Below are positions 46,536 to 56,560 of a DNA stretch of 64,000 nt, piece after piece; positions within the stretch are counted from its first letter, which is position 1; each line of letters opens with the position of its first letter. Origin of the DNA: an uncultured Aquimarina sp. Its GTDB lineage: Bacteria > Bacteroidota > Bacteroidia > Flavobacteriales > Flavobacteriaceae. The position numbers and the translations under genes were made by a program. Location of the stretch: assembly GCF_947495315.1 (NCBI RefSeq), contig NZ_CANLYD010000011.1:62001-126000 (forward strand). Direction: 5' to 3'. The notes under the pieces were generated by a model, which saw only the letters and a list, made by a program, of their open reading frames with translations, searched no databases and was not told the DNA's origin.

Positions 46536-47858
46536 ATGACAATCCCTAAAGTCTCCTTTTTTGAAGTTCTCAAAAATGCTAAAAGCATTTTGAGTAACCC
46601 TTTGCCATTTCATCATAAGAATTTCGAAAAACATGGAGATGTATTCGAAGTAAACTTGGGATTTGGAAATTCTGTTATTTTCACTAGAGATGCTGGTTTT
46701 GCAAAGCATATGTTGCAAAATCAACATCGTAAGTATTATAAGTCTCCACTTCAGACAAAAGACTTAGCGAAGTACATAGGTAATGGTCTGTTAACCTCTA
46801 ATGGGGAGCATTGGTTAAGACAAAGAAGACTTATACAACCAGCATTTTATAAAAAGAAAATAGATGTAATTGCAAAAACAATAAGGCAAACTATCAGTGA
46901 AGAACTAGCCAGGATAGAGCCGGATAAAATGATAGATATTTATCCATTAATGAATGATTTGGCTTTTAAGGTGGTAGCAAAATCATTGTTCAGTTACACT
47001 GATACAGGTAATACTATGGCTAGATTGCAGGATATAACCGAAACTGCACAAAAATCTTTAATCAGAGAAATTAGACAGCCATATAAAAGATGGTGGTTTC
47101 ATCTTAGTGGTCAAATCAAGAGCACACTAAAGTTAACCCAAGAAGCTCGCGATATACTGGACAATATCATTGAAGAAAGACGAAAATCGAAAGATACGTA
47201 TGATGATCTATTAGATATGCTATTGAACTCTAAATATGAAGATGGTAGTTCTATGGATAATGAAAGATTGATCGATGAAATATTGATTTTATTTGTTGCA
47301 GGACATGAAACCACTTCTAATGCATTGTCTTTTTGTTTAAGCTTATTGGCATTGCATCCCGAAATTCAAAATAAAGTATTTAAGGAAGCTAACGAATTTG
47401 GTTCAGAAGAATTATCATTAATGGAACAATTTCAGAAGAGTAAATATACTACGCAGTCTATTGAAGAGGCAATGCGTCTATATCCGCCAGCGTATTTCTC
47501 TGATCGTGTGAATATAGAAAACGACGAATACCAAGATATAAAATTACCAAAAGGGACAACTGTTCTTATTTCGTTTTTTGAAATACATAGAAATAGGAAC
47601 TTCTGGGAAAACCCTACGGTTTTTGACCCTGATCGATTTCATTCCGACAATAAGAAAGAATATTCTGATTGGTATTTTCCTTTTGGTGCGGGACCAAGAA
47701 TGTGTGTAGGGAGTAATTTTGCGATGTATGAAATGATTTATACGCTTAACGAACTGGTGAGAAAATATAAAATTTCCACTTCTATATCCGAAATAGAAAT
47801 CAAACCTCTGATTACGTTAAAGCCAGTAAATGCAATATTAAAATTTATACCTCGATAG
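46536..47858 (+). CDS. Cytochrome P450
   Basis: A 440-residue soluble P450. It shows the I-helix oxygen-activation motif AGHETTSNAL, the K-helix ESxR-type motif EEAMRL, a PERF-like FDPDRFHSD and the heme-thiolate loop FPFGAGPRMCVGSNFA with the cysteine ligand. All parts of a working monooxygenase are present. The substrate is unknown, but fatty acid-like compounds are common for this group. It lies inside the ruvB-queG cluster with no redox partner gene beside it. Confidence 0.92.
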   Translation: MTIPKVSFFEVLKNAKSILSNPLPFHHKNFEKHGDVFEVNLGFGNSVIFTRDAGFAKHMLQNQHRKYYKSPLQTKDLAKYIGNGLLTSNGEHWLRQRRLIQPAFYKKKIDVIAKTIRQTISEELARIEPDKMIDIYPLMNDLAFKVVAKSLFSYTDTGNTMARLQDITETAQKSLIREIRQPYKRWWFHLSGQIKSTLKLTQEARDILDNIIEERRKSKDTYDDLLDMLLNSKYEDGSSMDNERLIDEILILFVAGHETTSNALSFCLSLLALHPEIQNKVFKEANEFGSEELSLMEQFQKSKYTTQSIEEAMRLYPPAYFSDRVNIENDEYQDIKLPKGTTVLISFFEIHRNRNFWENPTVFDPDRFHSDNKKEYSDWYFPFGAGPRMCVGSNFAMYEMIYTLNELVRKYKISTSISEIEIKPLITLKPVNAILKFIPR

Positions 47859-47888
47859 TTTAATATGTTTCATTTAAAATTATAAAGT

Positions 47889-48410
47889 ATGATTGGTTAT
47901 AAAAATGAAATCTTATTCACTGTTATTACCTTGGTGATTTTATTTTTTATTTTAGTAATAACAAAACACGGAATTAGAAAATTTTCTGTGTTAAAATCTA
48001 TAAACCCTAACAGAAGAAAGTTAATACTTAATCTATCGTTTTTATTTCAATACCTTTTGGCGGGAGTTATTTTGATTGTTATATGGGGTATAGATCTAAA
48101 GGAGTTTAGTGTGTTTATTTCTTCTGTATTAGCAGTCATAGGGATTGCTTTTTTTGCGCAGTGGTCTATATTATCTAATCTTACAGCAAGTATTATTTTG
48201 TTCTTTAGTCATCCAGTTAGAATTGGAGATAGAATTCGGATTTTAGACAAAGATTTCGATTGGACCGGAGAAGTGAAAGATATTACAGGCTTCTATGTTT
48301 TTATGACTACTGATCGGGGCGAAAATATAACATTGCCGACCTCTTTGGTAATTCAAAAAGGTATTCAGATTATGAATCAATTTCCAAAAGAAGAAATGAA
48401 TAATCAATAA
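47889..48410 (+). CDS. Minimal MscS-domain mechanosensitive channel family protein
   Basis: A 173-residue protein with about three membrane helices and the MscS beta domain ([21 protein letters not shown] forms the pore-helix region, then [13 protein letters not shown]). It stops after the beta domain and lacks the large cytoplasmic cage of E. coli MscS. It would release solutes on osmotic downshift or act as a small ion channel. The stop codon is 2 bases before the queG start. Confidence 0.85.
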   Translation: MIGYKNEILFTVITLVILFFILVITKHGIRKFSVLKSINPNRRKLILNLSFLFQYLLAGVILIVIWGIDLKEFSVFISSVLAVIGIAFFAQWSILSNLTASIILFFSHPVRIGDRIRILDKDFDWTGEVKDITGFYVFMTTDRGENITLPTSLVIQKGIQIMNQFPKEEMNNQ

Positions 48411-48412
48411 AA

Positions 48413-49342
48413 ATGCAATTCAACTCTAAAGCCAAACATACCCAACTAATAAAATCCGAAGCCAAGCGCCTCGGTTTTCTGTCTTGTGGAGTTAGTAAGG
48501 CAGAGTTTTTGGAACAAGAAGCACCTCGTTTGGAAAAGTGGTTGAACAAGAATATGCACGGACAGATGTCATACATGGAAAACCATTTTGACAAACGTCT
48601 TGATCCAACCAAGCTGGTTGAGGGTTCTAAAAGTGTGATATCATTACTACTCAATTATTTCCCTTCAGAAACTCAAAAAGATCCAGATGCTCCTAAAATT
48701 TCTAAATATGCATATGGTCAGGATTATCATCACGTAATAAAGCAGAAGCTAAAACAGCTTCAAGAATTTATTACTGAAACGATAGGAGAAGTTCATGGTC
48801 GTGCTTTTGTTGATTCTGCGCCTGTTTTAGATAAAGCCTGGGCAGCAAAAAGTGGGTTAGGATGGATTGGTAAGAATAGTAATCTGCTAACTCAAAAAGT
48901 TGGGTCTTACTATTTTATCGCAGAGTTGATTGTAGATTTGGAGCTGGAATATGATACTCCGGTGACAGACCATTGTGGAACCTGTACGGCTTGTATAGAT
49001 GCCTGTCCCACCCAAGCGATTGTAGATCCATATGTTGTAGATGGTAGCAAGTGCATTTCTTATTTCACCATTGAATTAAAAGAAGAAATTCCTTCTGATT
49101 ATAGGGGGAAGTTTGATAACTGGATGTTTGGTTGTGATGTGTGTCAGGATGTATGTCCCTGGAATCGTTTTTCTAAAACTCATAATGAGCCTCTTTTTAA
49201 TCCAAAGCCAGAATTGCTAGAAATGACCAAAAAAGATTGGGAAGAAATTACCCAAGAAGTGTTTTCTAAAGTATTCCAAAAATCAGCGGTGAAACGAACC
49301 AAGTTTTCAGGGTTAAACCGAAATATTAAGTTTTTAAAATAA
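48413..49342 (+). CDS. queG: Epoxyqueuosine reductase
   Basis: A 309-residue cobalamin- and iron-sulfur-dependent enzyme that makes the last step of queuosine in tRNA. The ferredoxin-like clusters are [16 protein letters not shown] and [11 protein letters not shown]. The N-terminal part contains FGWIGKN-like [12 protein letters not shown] and [14 protein letters not shown] (catalytic Asp region). It has the short Bacteroidota length, without the HEAT-repeat tail. The gene is 2 bases after the channel gene; no strong terminator follows. Confidence 0.95.
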   Translation: MQFNSKAKHTQLIKSEAKRLGFLSCGVSKAEFLEQEAPRLEKWLNKNMHGQMSYMENHFDKRLDPTKLVEGSKSVISLLLNYFPSETQKDPDAPKISKYAYGQDYHHVIKQKLKQLQEFITETIGEVHGRAFVDSAPVLDKAWAAKSGLGWIGKNSNLLTQKVGSYYFIAELIVDLELEYDTPVTDHCGTCTACIDACPTQAIVDPYVVDGSKCISYFTIELKEEIPSDYRGKFDNWMFGCDVCQDVCPWNRFSKTHNEPLFNPKPELLEMTKKDWEEITQEVFSKVFQKSAVKRTKFSGLNRNIKFLK

Positions 49343-49551
49343 AAACTTTTATTATTTTGAAGATTCCATAATACAAACGGTTGTATAGGTATTTTTACTT
49401 GCTTTTGGTATAAAAACGTTAATAATTTTAAGATAAACTTGTATATTCATCAGATTTTTAGCTTAATAATTAACTAATTTTAACTCATATAGGTTTTTTA
49501 ACTAATATTCTAAGAAGCCAAAAATTATATAAAGCATTAAATATTTTACAC
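49343..49551. other. Intergenic region before the symporter, with a small dyad
   Basis: A 209-base non-coding stretch. A short palindrome ATACAA-ACGG-TTGTAT at 49371-49386 could be an operator for a trehalose-type regulator. No clear TAnnTTTG promoter match was seen, and no gene. Confidence 0.3.
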
Positions 49552-51270
49552 ATGAATGAATTATCTTATATCGACATTGCAGTAATTGTCGTGTATCTCA
49601 TCGGGATCATTATCTATGGAATTTCTAAATCAAAACGAGGAAGTTCAGAAGATTATTTTTTAGGAGGAAGAACCATGACATGGCCAATCGTTGGTATTGC
49701 ATTGTTTTCTGCTAATATATCCAGTTCTACTTTAGTGGGACTAGCTTCAGATGCGTATCAAACCAATATTAATGTATATAATTATGAGTGGTTTGCTGTT
49801 GTCGTATTGATTTTCTTTGCTATTTTCTTTCTTCCATTCTATTTGCGCTCAGGTGTGTATACAATGCCAGAGTTTTTAGAAAGAAGATATGATAAAAGAT
49901 CACGATATTATTTTTCATTTATAACGGTGGTTGGTAATATTTTAGTAGATACTGCATCAGGTCTTTATGTTGGTAAGATTGTTTTAACCTTGTTGTTTCC
50001 TTCAATGGATTCTACTTTGATTTTAGTAATACTAGCAGTTGCAGCAGCAGCTTATACAATTCCAGGAGGGTTAAATTCTGTAATTCAGACCGAGGTTATA
50101 CAAGCAGTTTTATTGATCATTGGATCTTGTTTGTTAACTTATTTCGCCTTTGATCAGCTTGGTGGAGGATGGTCTGCAATGACGGCTAAACTGGATGGTA
50201 TGTTATCTGCCGGAGAAGTAAATTTTGGAGATCGTTTAGCTGAAGGAAAGTATATACCTGCTAACTCAGATGAAGTCTTTAGTCTTGTTAGACCAGGTAA
50301 TGATGAATTCATGCCTTGGTGGGGATTATTAACAGGAGTGCCATTACTTGGATTTTACTTTTGGGCAAATAATCAATTTATGGTACAACGAGTTTTGGGA
50401 GCTAAGGATCTTAATCACGGACGTTGGGGCGCGTTGTTTGCAGGTTTATTAAAGTTACCTGTAATTTTTATCATGGTAGTTCCAGGTGTATTAGCCCTGT
50501 TGTTATTTAGTACCTTGGATATTACAGGTCTTAATTATGCATTAACTGACGGTACTATTTGTAACAATCTTGCGGATTGCCCTAATCTTACATATCCTGT
50601 ATTATTATTTCAATTATTACCCGTAGGCGTATTAGGTCTTGTAGTAGCTGGATTGATGGCTGCAATGATGTCATCCGTTTCTGCAACTTTTAACTCTGCT
50701 TCTACCTTAGTAACAATGGATTTTGTAAAACAACTAAAACCAGAGCTTACTAGCAAGCAATTGGTTAAGGTGGGACAAATAACAACGGTTATATTAGTAG
50801 TTCTTGCGATTGCTTGGGTGCCTTTTATAGAAAGAGTTAGTGATTCACTATGGACATATCTCCAGTTAGTTATCGCGTATACCTGTCCTCCAGCTGTTTC
50901 TACCTTCGTTTTAGGATTGTTCTGGAAACGTGCCAATGGTAATGGATCTATCGTAAGTTTATTGACAGGTTTTTCATTAGCGTTTTTAATGATTATGTCA
51001 CAAACATTTGATTGGATTCCGGCAGTAAATGAATTACACTTTTTAGCAAAAGCTACTTGGTTGTTCGTAATATGTGTAGTGCTACATATGATCGTAAGTT
51101 TGGCTACCAAGCCTCAATCAGAACAACAAATTAAGGAGTATACGTATAAAAGAGAAATGTTTAGGGAAGAGTCTAAAGACCTTACAGGACTGCCTTGGTA
51201 TAAAAATTACAGAATTTTGTCCTTAATACTGCTGATCGTAACTGCTGTAGTAGTAGGCTTTTTCTGGTAA
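49552..51270 (+). CDS. Sodium:solute symporter (SSS family), probable sugar transporter
   Basis: A 572-residue transporter of the SLC5/SSS family with about 14 helices. Family segments include SSEDYFLGGRTMTWPIVGIA, LFSANISSSTLVGLASDAY, GGLNSVIQTEVIQAVLL and MMSSVSATFNSASTLVTMDF near the sodium site. The C-terminus is cytoplasmic and charged. It lies 15 bases before the trehalase gene. This makes glucose (from trehalose cleavage outside) or trehalose the most likely substrate; this is inferred from context. Confidence 0.9.
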   Translation: MNELSYIDIAVIVVYLIGIIIYGISKSKRGSSEDYFLGGRTMTWPIVGIALFSANISSSTLVGLASDAYQTNINVYNYEWFAVVVLIFFAIFFLPFYLRSGVYTMPEFLERRYDKRSRYYFSFITVVGNILVDTASGLYVGKIVLTLLFPSMDSTLILVILAVAAAAYTIPGGLNSVIQTEVIQAVLLIIGSCLLTYFAFDQLGGGWSAMTAKLDGMLSAGEVNFGDRLAEGKYIPANSDEVFSLVRPGNDEFMPWWGLLTGVPLLGFYFWANNQFMVQRVLGAKDLNHGRWGALFAGLLKLPVIFIMVVPGVLALLLFSTLDITGLNYALTDGTICNNLADCPNLTYPVLLFQLLPVGVLGLVVAGLMAAMMSSVSATFNSASTLVTMDFVKQLKPELTSKQLVKVGQITTVILVVLAIAWVPFIERVSDSLWTYLQLVIAYTCPPAVSTFVLGLFWKRANGNGSIVSLLTGFSLAFLMIMSQTFDWIPAVNELHFLAKATWLFVICVVLHMIVSLATKPQSEQQIKEYTYKREMFREESKDLTGLPWYKNYRILSLILLIVTAVVVGFFW

Positions 51271-51285
51271 TATAAATAATTAGAT

Positions 51286-53229
51286 ATGCGAAATTTTAAG
51301 TTTGAGTATCTCATAATTCTTTTATTTTCTTTATTGGTTGTCAATTGTAAAAACGACAAGGAGATGACATATTTAGGTCATACGCAAATGCTGGAAAAGT
51401 TGATCAAACAGGAAGATACAGATGGAGATAAAAAGATAACAGTTGATGATAATGGGCCAAAGCAATTTGAGTTTATTGATATTAATGGAAAAGCGAACCA
51501 AATAAAAGGAACATATCAGTTGTCTAATTTGCTTCAGGAATTGGCTATTGCCGAAAAAGATGATACGATTTCTCTAGATAGAATTACTGAATCTCCCAGC
51601 GATCGAATTTCAAGATTAATAAAAACTAGATACTGGGATAATCTCACCAGATCAGTTGATAAAGCAGGATTAGCAAAAGTATTAGAAGACACTAAATCCG
51701 AGACAGATACCTTTAGATTGTATGTGCCTTATAAAGATGAGGAAGCTATTGCGTATTTTGAATCTATAAAATCAGAAATTCCTAAGCTTAAGGTAATAAC
51801 ACTACCGGAAGATATTACACCAGAATATGTAAAGACATTGAATGAAATTCCGGGTATTTTAAATTTAGCCCATGCTAAAGATGATAAAGGAAAATATCAA
51901 GCTAAACCATTTGTAGTTCCTGGAGGAAGGTTTAACGAGATGTATGGTTGGGATAGTTATTTCGAATCGGTAGGGTTATTAATTGATGGCCGAGCTGATC
52001 TTGCTATGTCCATGGCAGATAATTTTGGATATCAAATCGAACATTATGGAAAGATTCTGAACGCCAATAGAAGCTATTACCTCACCAGGACGCAGCCACC
52101 TTTTTTTAGTTCTTTGCTGAAAGAAATATATCAACAAAACCCTAAAGTTTCGAGAGATTGGTTAACAGCTAATCTAAAAATGGTAATTAAAGAATATGAA
52201 ACAGTATGGATGGAAAAAGGAGTACGTCTAACAAATACTGGATTAAGTCGTTTTTATGGAGAAGGGATTGGAATTCCACCTGAAACCGAACAAGGTCATT
52301 TTGACTTTATATTGAATAAATATGCAGAAAAACATAAGGGTAGTCTAAAAGAGTTTACAGAAAAATATAATTCGGGCGAAATAAAGGATCCGGAGCTTGA
52401 TTTGTATTTTACCCACGATCGATCTATGAGAGAAAGTGGTCACGATACCTCTAATAGATTAGATGATGTTTGTGTTCATCTAAATACTGTCGGAATAAAT
52501 AGTCTGCTATACAAATATGAACAGGATATTGCCTATTTGATTAGAGAGGTTTTTGAAGATAAATTCAAAGTAGATTCTAAAGAGTATACGTCTTCATTTT
52601 GGTTAGCGAAAGCAGAGGAAAGGAAAAAACGAATGAATGATCTAATGTGGGATACCGAAAAAGAGGTTTTCTATGATTATAATTTTGTGACCAAGAAAAA
52701 ACAAAAAATAGAATCTGCAACCAATTACTATCCACTTTGGGCAGGATTAAGTACTAAAGAACAAGCTGCCTCTTTGGTAAAGAATTTATTCAATAATTTA
52801 GTTCAGAAAGGCGGTGTTGCTGCAACTACTGATATTGCTAATAAAGAAGATCCTAATGCTCCACAACGCCAATGGGATTATCCAAACGGTTGGGCGCCAC
52901 ACCAGATGATGATTTGGAGAGGTCTTATGGATTATGGATATGAAGAAGAAGCAAAAGAGCTTATATACCGTTGGTTATGGATGATCACAAAAAATGCAGT
53001 TAATTATAATGGGACCATCCCTGAAAAATATGATGTTGTAAAATGTACACATAAGGTGTATGCTGAATATGGTAACGTAGGTACAGAGTTTGATTATATT
53101 ACACCAAGCGGATTTGGATGGATGAATGCATCGTATCAGTTAGGGTTAAGTTTTTTAGATAAAAAATTAAAATCTCAATTAGATCAACTTGTAGATCCTG
53201 ATGATATCTTTATCAGAAAGGGTAAATAA
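51286..53229 (+). CDS. treA: Trehalase (GH37), lipoprotein
   Basis: A 647-residue glycoside hydrolase that splits trehalose to two glucoses. Both signatures are present: PGGRFNEMYGWDSYFES and QWDYPNGWAPHQMM. The N-terminus has an acylation-type signal with C21 after VVN, so it should sit in the periplasm or on the surface. Before the catalytic domain is a 12-residue EF-hand-like loop with D44, D46, D48, T52 and D55 (DTDGDKKITVDD), probably calcium-binding. Downstream of the symporter and likely co-transcribed. Confidence 0.93.
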   Translation: MRNFKFEYLIILLFSLLVVNCKNDKEMTYLGHTQMLEKLIKQEDTDGDKKITVDDNGPKQFEFIDINGKANQIKGTYQLSNLLQELAIAEKDDTISLDRITESPSDRISRLIKTRYWDNLTRSVDKAGLAKVLEDTKSETDTFRLYVPYKDEEAIAYFESIKSEIPKLKVITLPEDITPEYVKTLNEIPGILNLAHAKDDKGKYQAKPFVVPGGRFNEMYGWDSYFESVGLLIDGRADLAMSMADNFGYQIEHYGKILNANRSYYLTRTQPPFFSSLLKEIYQQNPKVSRDWLTANLKMVIKEYETVWMEKGVRLTNTGLSRFYGEGIGIPPETEQGHFDFILNKYAEKHKGSLKEFTEKYNSGEIKDPELDLYFTHDRSMRESGHDTSNRLDDVCVHLNTVGINSLLYKYEQDIAYLIREVFEDKFKVDSKEYTSSFWLAKAEERKKRMNDLMWDTEKEVFYDYNFVTKKKQKIESATNYYPLWAGLSTKEQAASLVKNLFNNLVQKGGVAATTDIANKEDPNAPQRQWDYPNGWAPHQMMIWRGLMDYGYEEEAKELIYRWLWMITKNAVNYNGTIPEKYDVVKCTHKVYAEYGNVGTEFDYITPSGFGWMNASYQLGLSFLDKKLKSQLDQLVDPDDIFIRKGK

Positions 53230-53312
53230 GTGATAAATTCACAATATAATTCATAAAAAGATAGATAGTTTTCTGAAGTTTCAATTTTTTTGAAGATTAC
53301 TGTGTTTTGCCT

Positions 53313-53341
53313 TTTGCATCTCGCATAGACTTGTACCTTTG
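53313..53341 (+). promoter_or_regulatory. Promoter of maeB
   Basis: TTTG at 53313-53316, a 17-base spacer and TACCTTTG at 53334-53341. It would give a leader of about 185 bases, long for this genome. The leader holds a hairpin (ATAGC-CTCA-GCTAT within 53413-53440) and a short frame at 53441. The gap 53230-53532 contains no other gene I can support. Confidence 0.55.
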
Positions 53342-53440
53342 TATATGTCAGATGAATTTTAGAATGTGAAAACTAAGACGTAGTAGGTTTTATTTTTTAC
53401 GACGCCATAATTATTTTTCATAGCCTCAGCTATAAAAAAT

Positions 53441-53503
53441 ATGAGTAAGAAAGTAAAAAAGGAAACAAACAAGTTGATTTTACATATTTTGAGGTTGATC
53501 TGA
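53441..53503 (+). CDS. Possible 20-residue leader peptide or small protein before maeB
   Basis: ATG to TGA encodes MSKKVKKETNKLILHILRLI, with a basic N-terminal half and a hydrophobic C-terminal half. It lies between the predicted maeB promoter and the maeB start, and straight after an imperfect hairpin. A frame this short can occur by chance. Confidence 0.2.
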   Translation: MSKKVKKETNKLILHILRLI

Positions 53504-53532
53504 CATTTACACACAATTTTTATTGATTTAGT

Positions 53533-55848
53533 ATGAGTATCGAAAGTAAACGAAGAGAAGCACTAATTTATCACGCAAAACCTACTCCTGGTAAAATCAA
53601 AGTAGTACCCACAAAAAAATATGCAACACAAAGAGATTTGTCATTGGCATATTCTCCTGGAGTAGCTGAACCCTGTTTAGAAATCGAAAAAGATACGGCA
53701 AATGTCTATAAGTATACCGCAAAAGGGAACTTGGTAGCTGTAATATCTAACGGTACGGCAGTTTTGGGGTTAGGAGATATCGGACCCGAAGCATCAAAAC
53801 CTGTGATGGAAGGGAAAGGACTATTGTTTAAAATTTTTGCGGATATTGATGTATTTGATATTGAGGTGGACACAAAAGATGTGGATGCATTTATAGAAAC
53901 AGTAAAGAATATTGCGCCAACTTTTGGAGGAATTAATCTAGAAGATATAAAAGCTCCTGAAGCATTTGAAATAGAAAGACGCCTTAAAGAAGAGTTGGAT
54001 ATTCCTGTTATGCACGATGATCAACACGGAACAGCTATTATCTCTGCGGCAGCATTGCTAAATGCTTTGGAAATTGCAGAAAAAGATATCGATAAAGTAA
54101 AGATAGTAGTTAGTGGAGCTGGTGCAGCAGCGGTTTCTTGTACACGACTGTATAAAGCCTTTGGAGCAAAAGCAGAAAATATAGTAATGACTGATAGTAA
54201 AGGTGTGATCCGTAAAGACAGAGATACCCTCACTCCGGAAAAAGCTGAATTTGCCACTGATAGAGATCTTGATACTCTAGAAGATGCAATGAAGGATGCG
54301 GATGTTTTTATCGGATTATCCATGGCTAATCTAGTCGAGCCGGAAATGTTATTGGCAATGGCAGACAATCCTATTGTATTCGCTATGGCAAATCCAGATC
54401 CTGAAATCAGATATGATTTAGCGGTACAAACGCGTAAGGATATTATTATGGCTACAGGTCGAAGTGACCATCCTAATCAGGTTAATAATGTACTTGGGTT
54501 TCCATTTATTTTTAGAGGTGCATTAGATGTAAGAGCTACTGGTATTAATGAAGAGATGAAAATGGCAGCCGTTAAAGCCTTAGCGGATTTGGCTAAAGAG
54601 CCGGTTCCTGAGCAAGTAAATATTGCTTATGGAGAGACTAGACTTAATTTTGGAAAAGATTATATAATACCAAAACCTTTTGATCCAAGGTTAATTGCCA
54701 AAGTGCCTCCAGCTGTTGCTAAAGCAGCAATAGAAAGTGGGGTTGCTACAGAACCTATAGAAGATTGGGATAAATACGAGAGTGAATTACTGGAGCGAAT
54801 GGGTAATGATAATAAATTAGTAAGATTATTAATGGATCGAGCTAAGTTAAGCCCTAAAAGAGTAGTTTTTGCAGAAGGAGATCACCTAGATGTTTTAAAG
54901 GCAGCACAAACGGTAAAAGAAGAAGGGATTGCTTTTCCAATATTATTGGGACGAAAAGATATCATTTTGGAATTAATGAAGGAGATTGATTTTGACCCAA
55001 CTGGAGTTACTATTATTGATCCTAAAGCAGATGAGGAAATTGATAGAAAAAACAGATATGCTCAGAAATATTGGCAAGACAATAGTCGAAAAGGAATAAC
55101 ACTTTATGGAGCACAACGATTGATGCGTGAGCGGAATTATTTTGCCGCTATGATGGTCAATGAAGGTGACGCAGATGCGTTGTTGTCAGGGTATTCTCGA
55201 AGTTATCCTACAGTGTTGAAACCGATGCTAGAGCTTATAGGACTGGCAAAAGGAGCTACAAGAATTGCTACAATGAATGTAATGATGACCAATAAAGGTC
55301 CTTTGTTTATTAGTGATACTTCTATTAACATTGATCCTACATCTAAAGAGTTAGCCAAGATAGCTCAAATGACTGCAAGAACTGTGGAGATGTTTGGAGT
55401 TGATCCTGTGGTGGCAATGATATCCTATGCTAATTTTGGATCATCAAAGCATCCAAATGCTTCCAAAGTAAAAGATGCAGTTTCATATTTACATCGTTAC
55501 TACCCTGATCTTATAGTAGATGGAGAACTGCAAATGGATTTTGCTTTGAATAGAGATATGCGGAAAGATAAATTCCCGTTTTCAAAACTTAATGGACGTA
55601 AGGTAAATACATTGGTTTTTCCTAACTTGGATTCTGCCAATAGTACGTATAAAATGCTAAAAGAATTGAATAATTCAGAATCTATAGGTCCAATAATGAT
55701 GGGGATGAAAAAGCCTGTTCATATTCTCCAATTAGGAGCAAGCGTTGAAGAAATGGTCAATGTTGCTGCGGTAGCGGTAATAGATGCTCAGGAGAAAGAA
55801 AAAAGAGAAAAAGAGATGTTTTCTTTAGTTTCTGGTGAGGAGCAGTGA
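53533..55848 (+). CDS. maeB: NADP-dependent malic enzyme with phosphotransacetylase-like domain
   Basis: A 771-residue fusion. The N-terminal malic enzyme part (to ~430) has LSLAYSPGVAEPCLEI, AVLGLGDIGPEASKPVMEGK, INLEDIKAPEAFEIERRL, MHDDQHGTAIISAAALLNAL and the nucleotide-binding VSGAGAAAVSCTRLYKAFGA. The C-terminal part resembles phosphotransacetylase (VVFAEGDHLDVLKAAQTV, MMVNEGDADALLSGYSRSYP) and is regarded as regulatory in MaeB-type enzymes. It decarboxylates malate to pyruvate, making NADPH. It has its own promoter and terminator. Confidence 0.95.
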   Translation: MSIESKRREALIYHAKPTPGKIKVVPTKKYATQRDLSLAYSPGVAEPCLEIEKDTANVYKYTAKGNLVAVISNGTAVLGLGDIGPEASKPVMEGKGLLFKIFADIDVFDIEVDTKDVDAFIETVKNIAPTFGGINLEDIKAPEAFEIERRLKEELDIPVMHDDQHGTAIISAAALLNALEIAEKDIDKVKIVVSGAGAAAVSCTRLYKAFGAKAENIVMTDSKGVIRKDRDTLTPEKAEFATDRDLDTLEDAMKDADVFIGLSMANLVEPEMLLAMADNPIVFAMANPDPEIRYDLAVQTRKDIIMATGRSDHPNQVNNVLGFPFIFRGALDVRATGINEEMKMAAVKALADLAKEPVPEQVNIAYGETRLNFGKDYIIPKPFDPRLIAKVPPAVAKAAIESGVATEPIEDWDKYESELLERMGNDNKLVRLLMDRAKLSPKRVVFAEGDHLDVLKAAQTVKEEGIAFPILLGRKDIILELMKEIDFDPTGVTIIDPKADEEIDRKNRYAQKYWQDNSRKGITLYGAQRLMRERNYFAAMMVNEGDADALLSGYSRSYPTVLKPMLELIGLAKGATRIATMNVMMTNKGPLFISDTSINIDPTSKELAKIAQMTARTVEMFGVDPVVAMISYANFGSSKHPNASKVKDAVSYLHRYYPDLIVDGELQMDFALNRDMRKDKFPFSKLNGRKVNTLVFPNLDSANSTYKMLKELNNSESIGPIMMGMKKPVHILQLGASVEEMVNVAAVAVIDAQEKEKREKEMFSLVSGEEQ

Positions 55849-55880
55849 TTAATTAAAGACCAAATTTAATAGTTTAATTA

Positions 55881-55916
55881 GCTTCAAAAATGATAAGTTT
55901 TTGAAGCTTATCTTTT
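55881..55916 (+). terminator. Terminator of maeB
   Basis: Perfect ten-base arms GCTTCAAAAA and TTTTTGAAGC around TGATAAG, followed by TTATCTTTTT. It lies 33 bases after the maeB stop. Confidence 0.75.
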
Positions 55917-55942
55917 TAAACTGTATTGTAGTATAATTTTAT

Positions 55943-55950
55943 TACTTTTG
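55943..55950 (+). promoter_or_regulatory. -7 element of ruvA-sprA
   Basis: TACTTTTG matches TAnnTTTG, 23 bases before the ruvA ATG. The nearest TTG upstream is only 14 bases away, so no proper -33 element is assigned. Confidence 0.45.
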
Positions 55951-55973
55951 GATGCTTAACATTCATTTAACTA

Positions 55974-56555
55974 ATGATTACACAAATCAAGGGGCGACTT
56001 GTAGAAAAAAATCCTACCGATGTAATAATAGATTGTAATGGAGTGGGATATATTCTTCATATTTCATTACATACTTTTTCTTTATTATCAGATAAGGAAG
56101 TAATACAGCTATATACACATTTACAAGTAAAAGAAGATTCGCATACATTGTTTGGTTTTGCAGAGAAATCAGAAAGAGAGATTTTTAGACTTTTGATTTC
56201 GGTTTCAGGAATCGGTGCCAGTACCGCTAGAACAATGCTATCTTCATTGCATCCTGATCAGATTAAAGAAGCAATAGCATCAAATGATGTAGCAACGATA
56301 CAATCGATCAAAGGTATTGGTGCAAAAACTGCACAACGTTTGATTATCGATTTAAAAGATAAAATTCTTAAAGTTTATAATATTGATGAACTTTCTGTAT
56401 CCCAAAACAATACTAACAAAGATGAAGCGTTATCTGCTTTAGAAACCCTTGGATTTAATAGAAAACAAGTAGAAAAGGTTGTTGACAAAATTCTAAAGGT
56501 TAGCCCAGCCGAAACAGTAGAAAATATTATTAAACAAGCACTAAAAAATTTATAA
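55974..56555 (+). CDS. ruvA: Holliday junction-binding protein RuvA
   Basis: A 193-residue subunit that binds four-way junctions and recruits RuvB. The N-terminal OB fold opens with MITQIKGRLVEKNPTDVII, the helix-hairpin-helix pair is LISVSGIGASTARTMLSSL and SIKGIGAKTAQRLIIDLKDK, and the C-terminal RuvB-contact domain is at DEALSALETLGFNRKQVEKV. sprA starts 5 bases after the stop. Confidence 0.96.
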   Translation: MITQIKGRLVEKNPTDVIIDCNGVGYILHISLHTFSLLSDKEVIQLYTHLQVKEDSHTLFGFAEKSEREIFRLLISVSGIGASTARTMLSSLHPDQIKEAIASNDVATIQSIKGIGAKTAQRLIIDLKDKILKVYNIDELSVSQNNTNKDEALSALETLGFNRKQVEKVVDKILKVSPAETVENIIKQALKNL

Positions 56556-56560
56556 AAACA

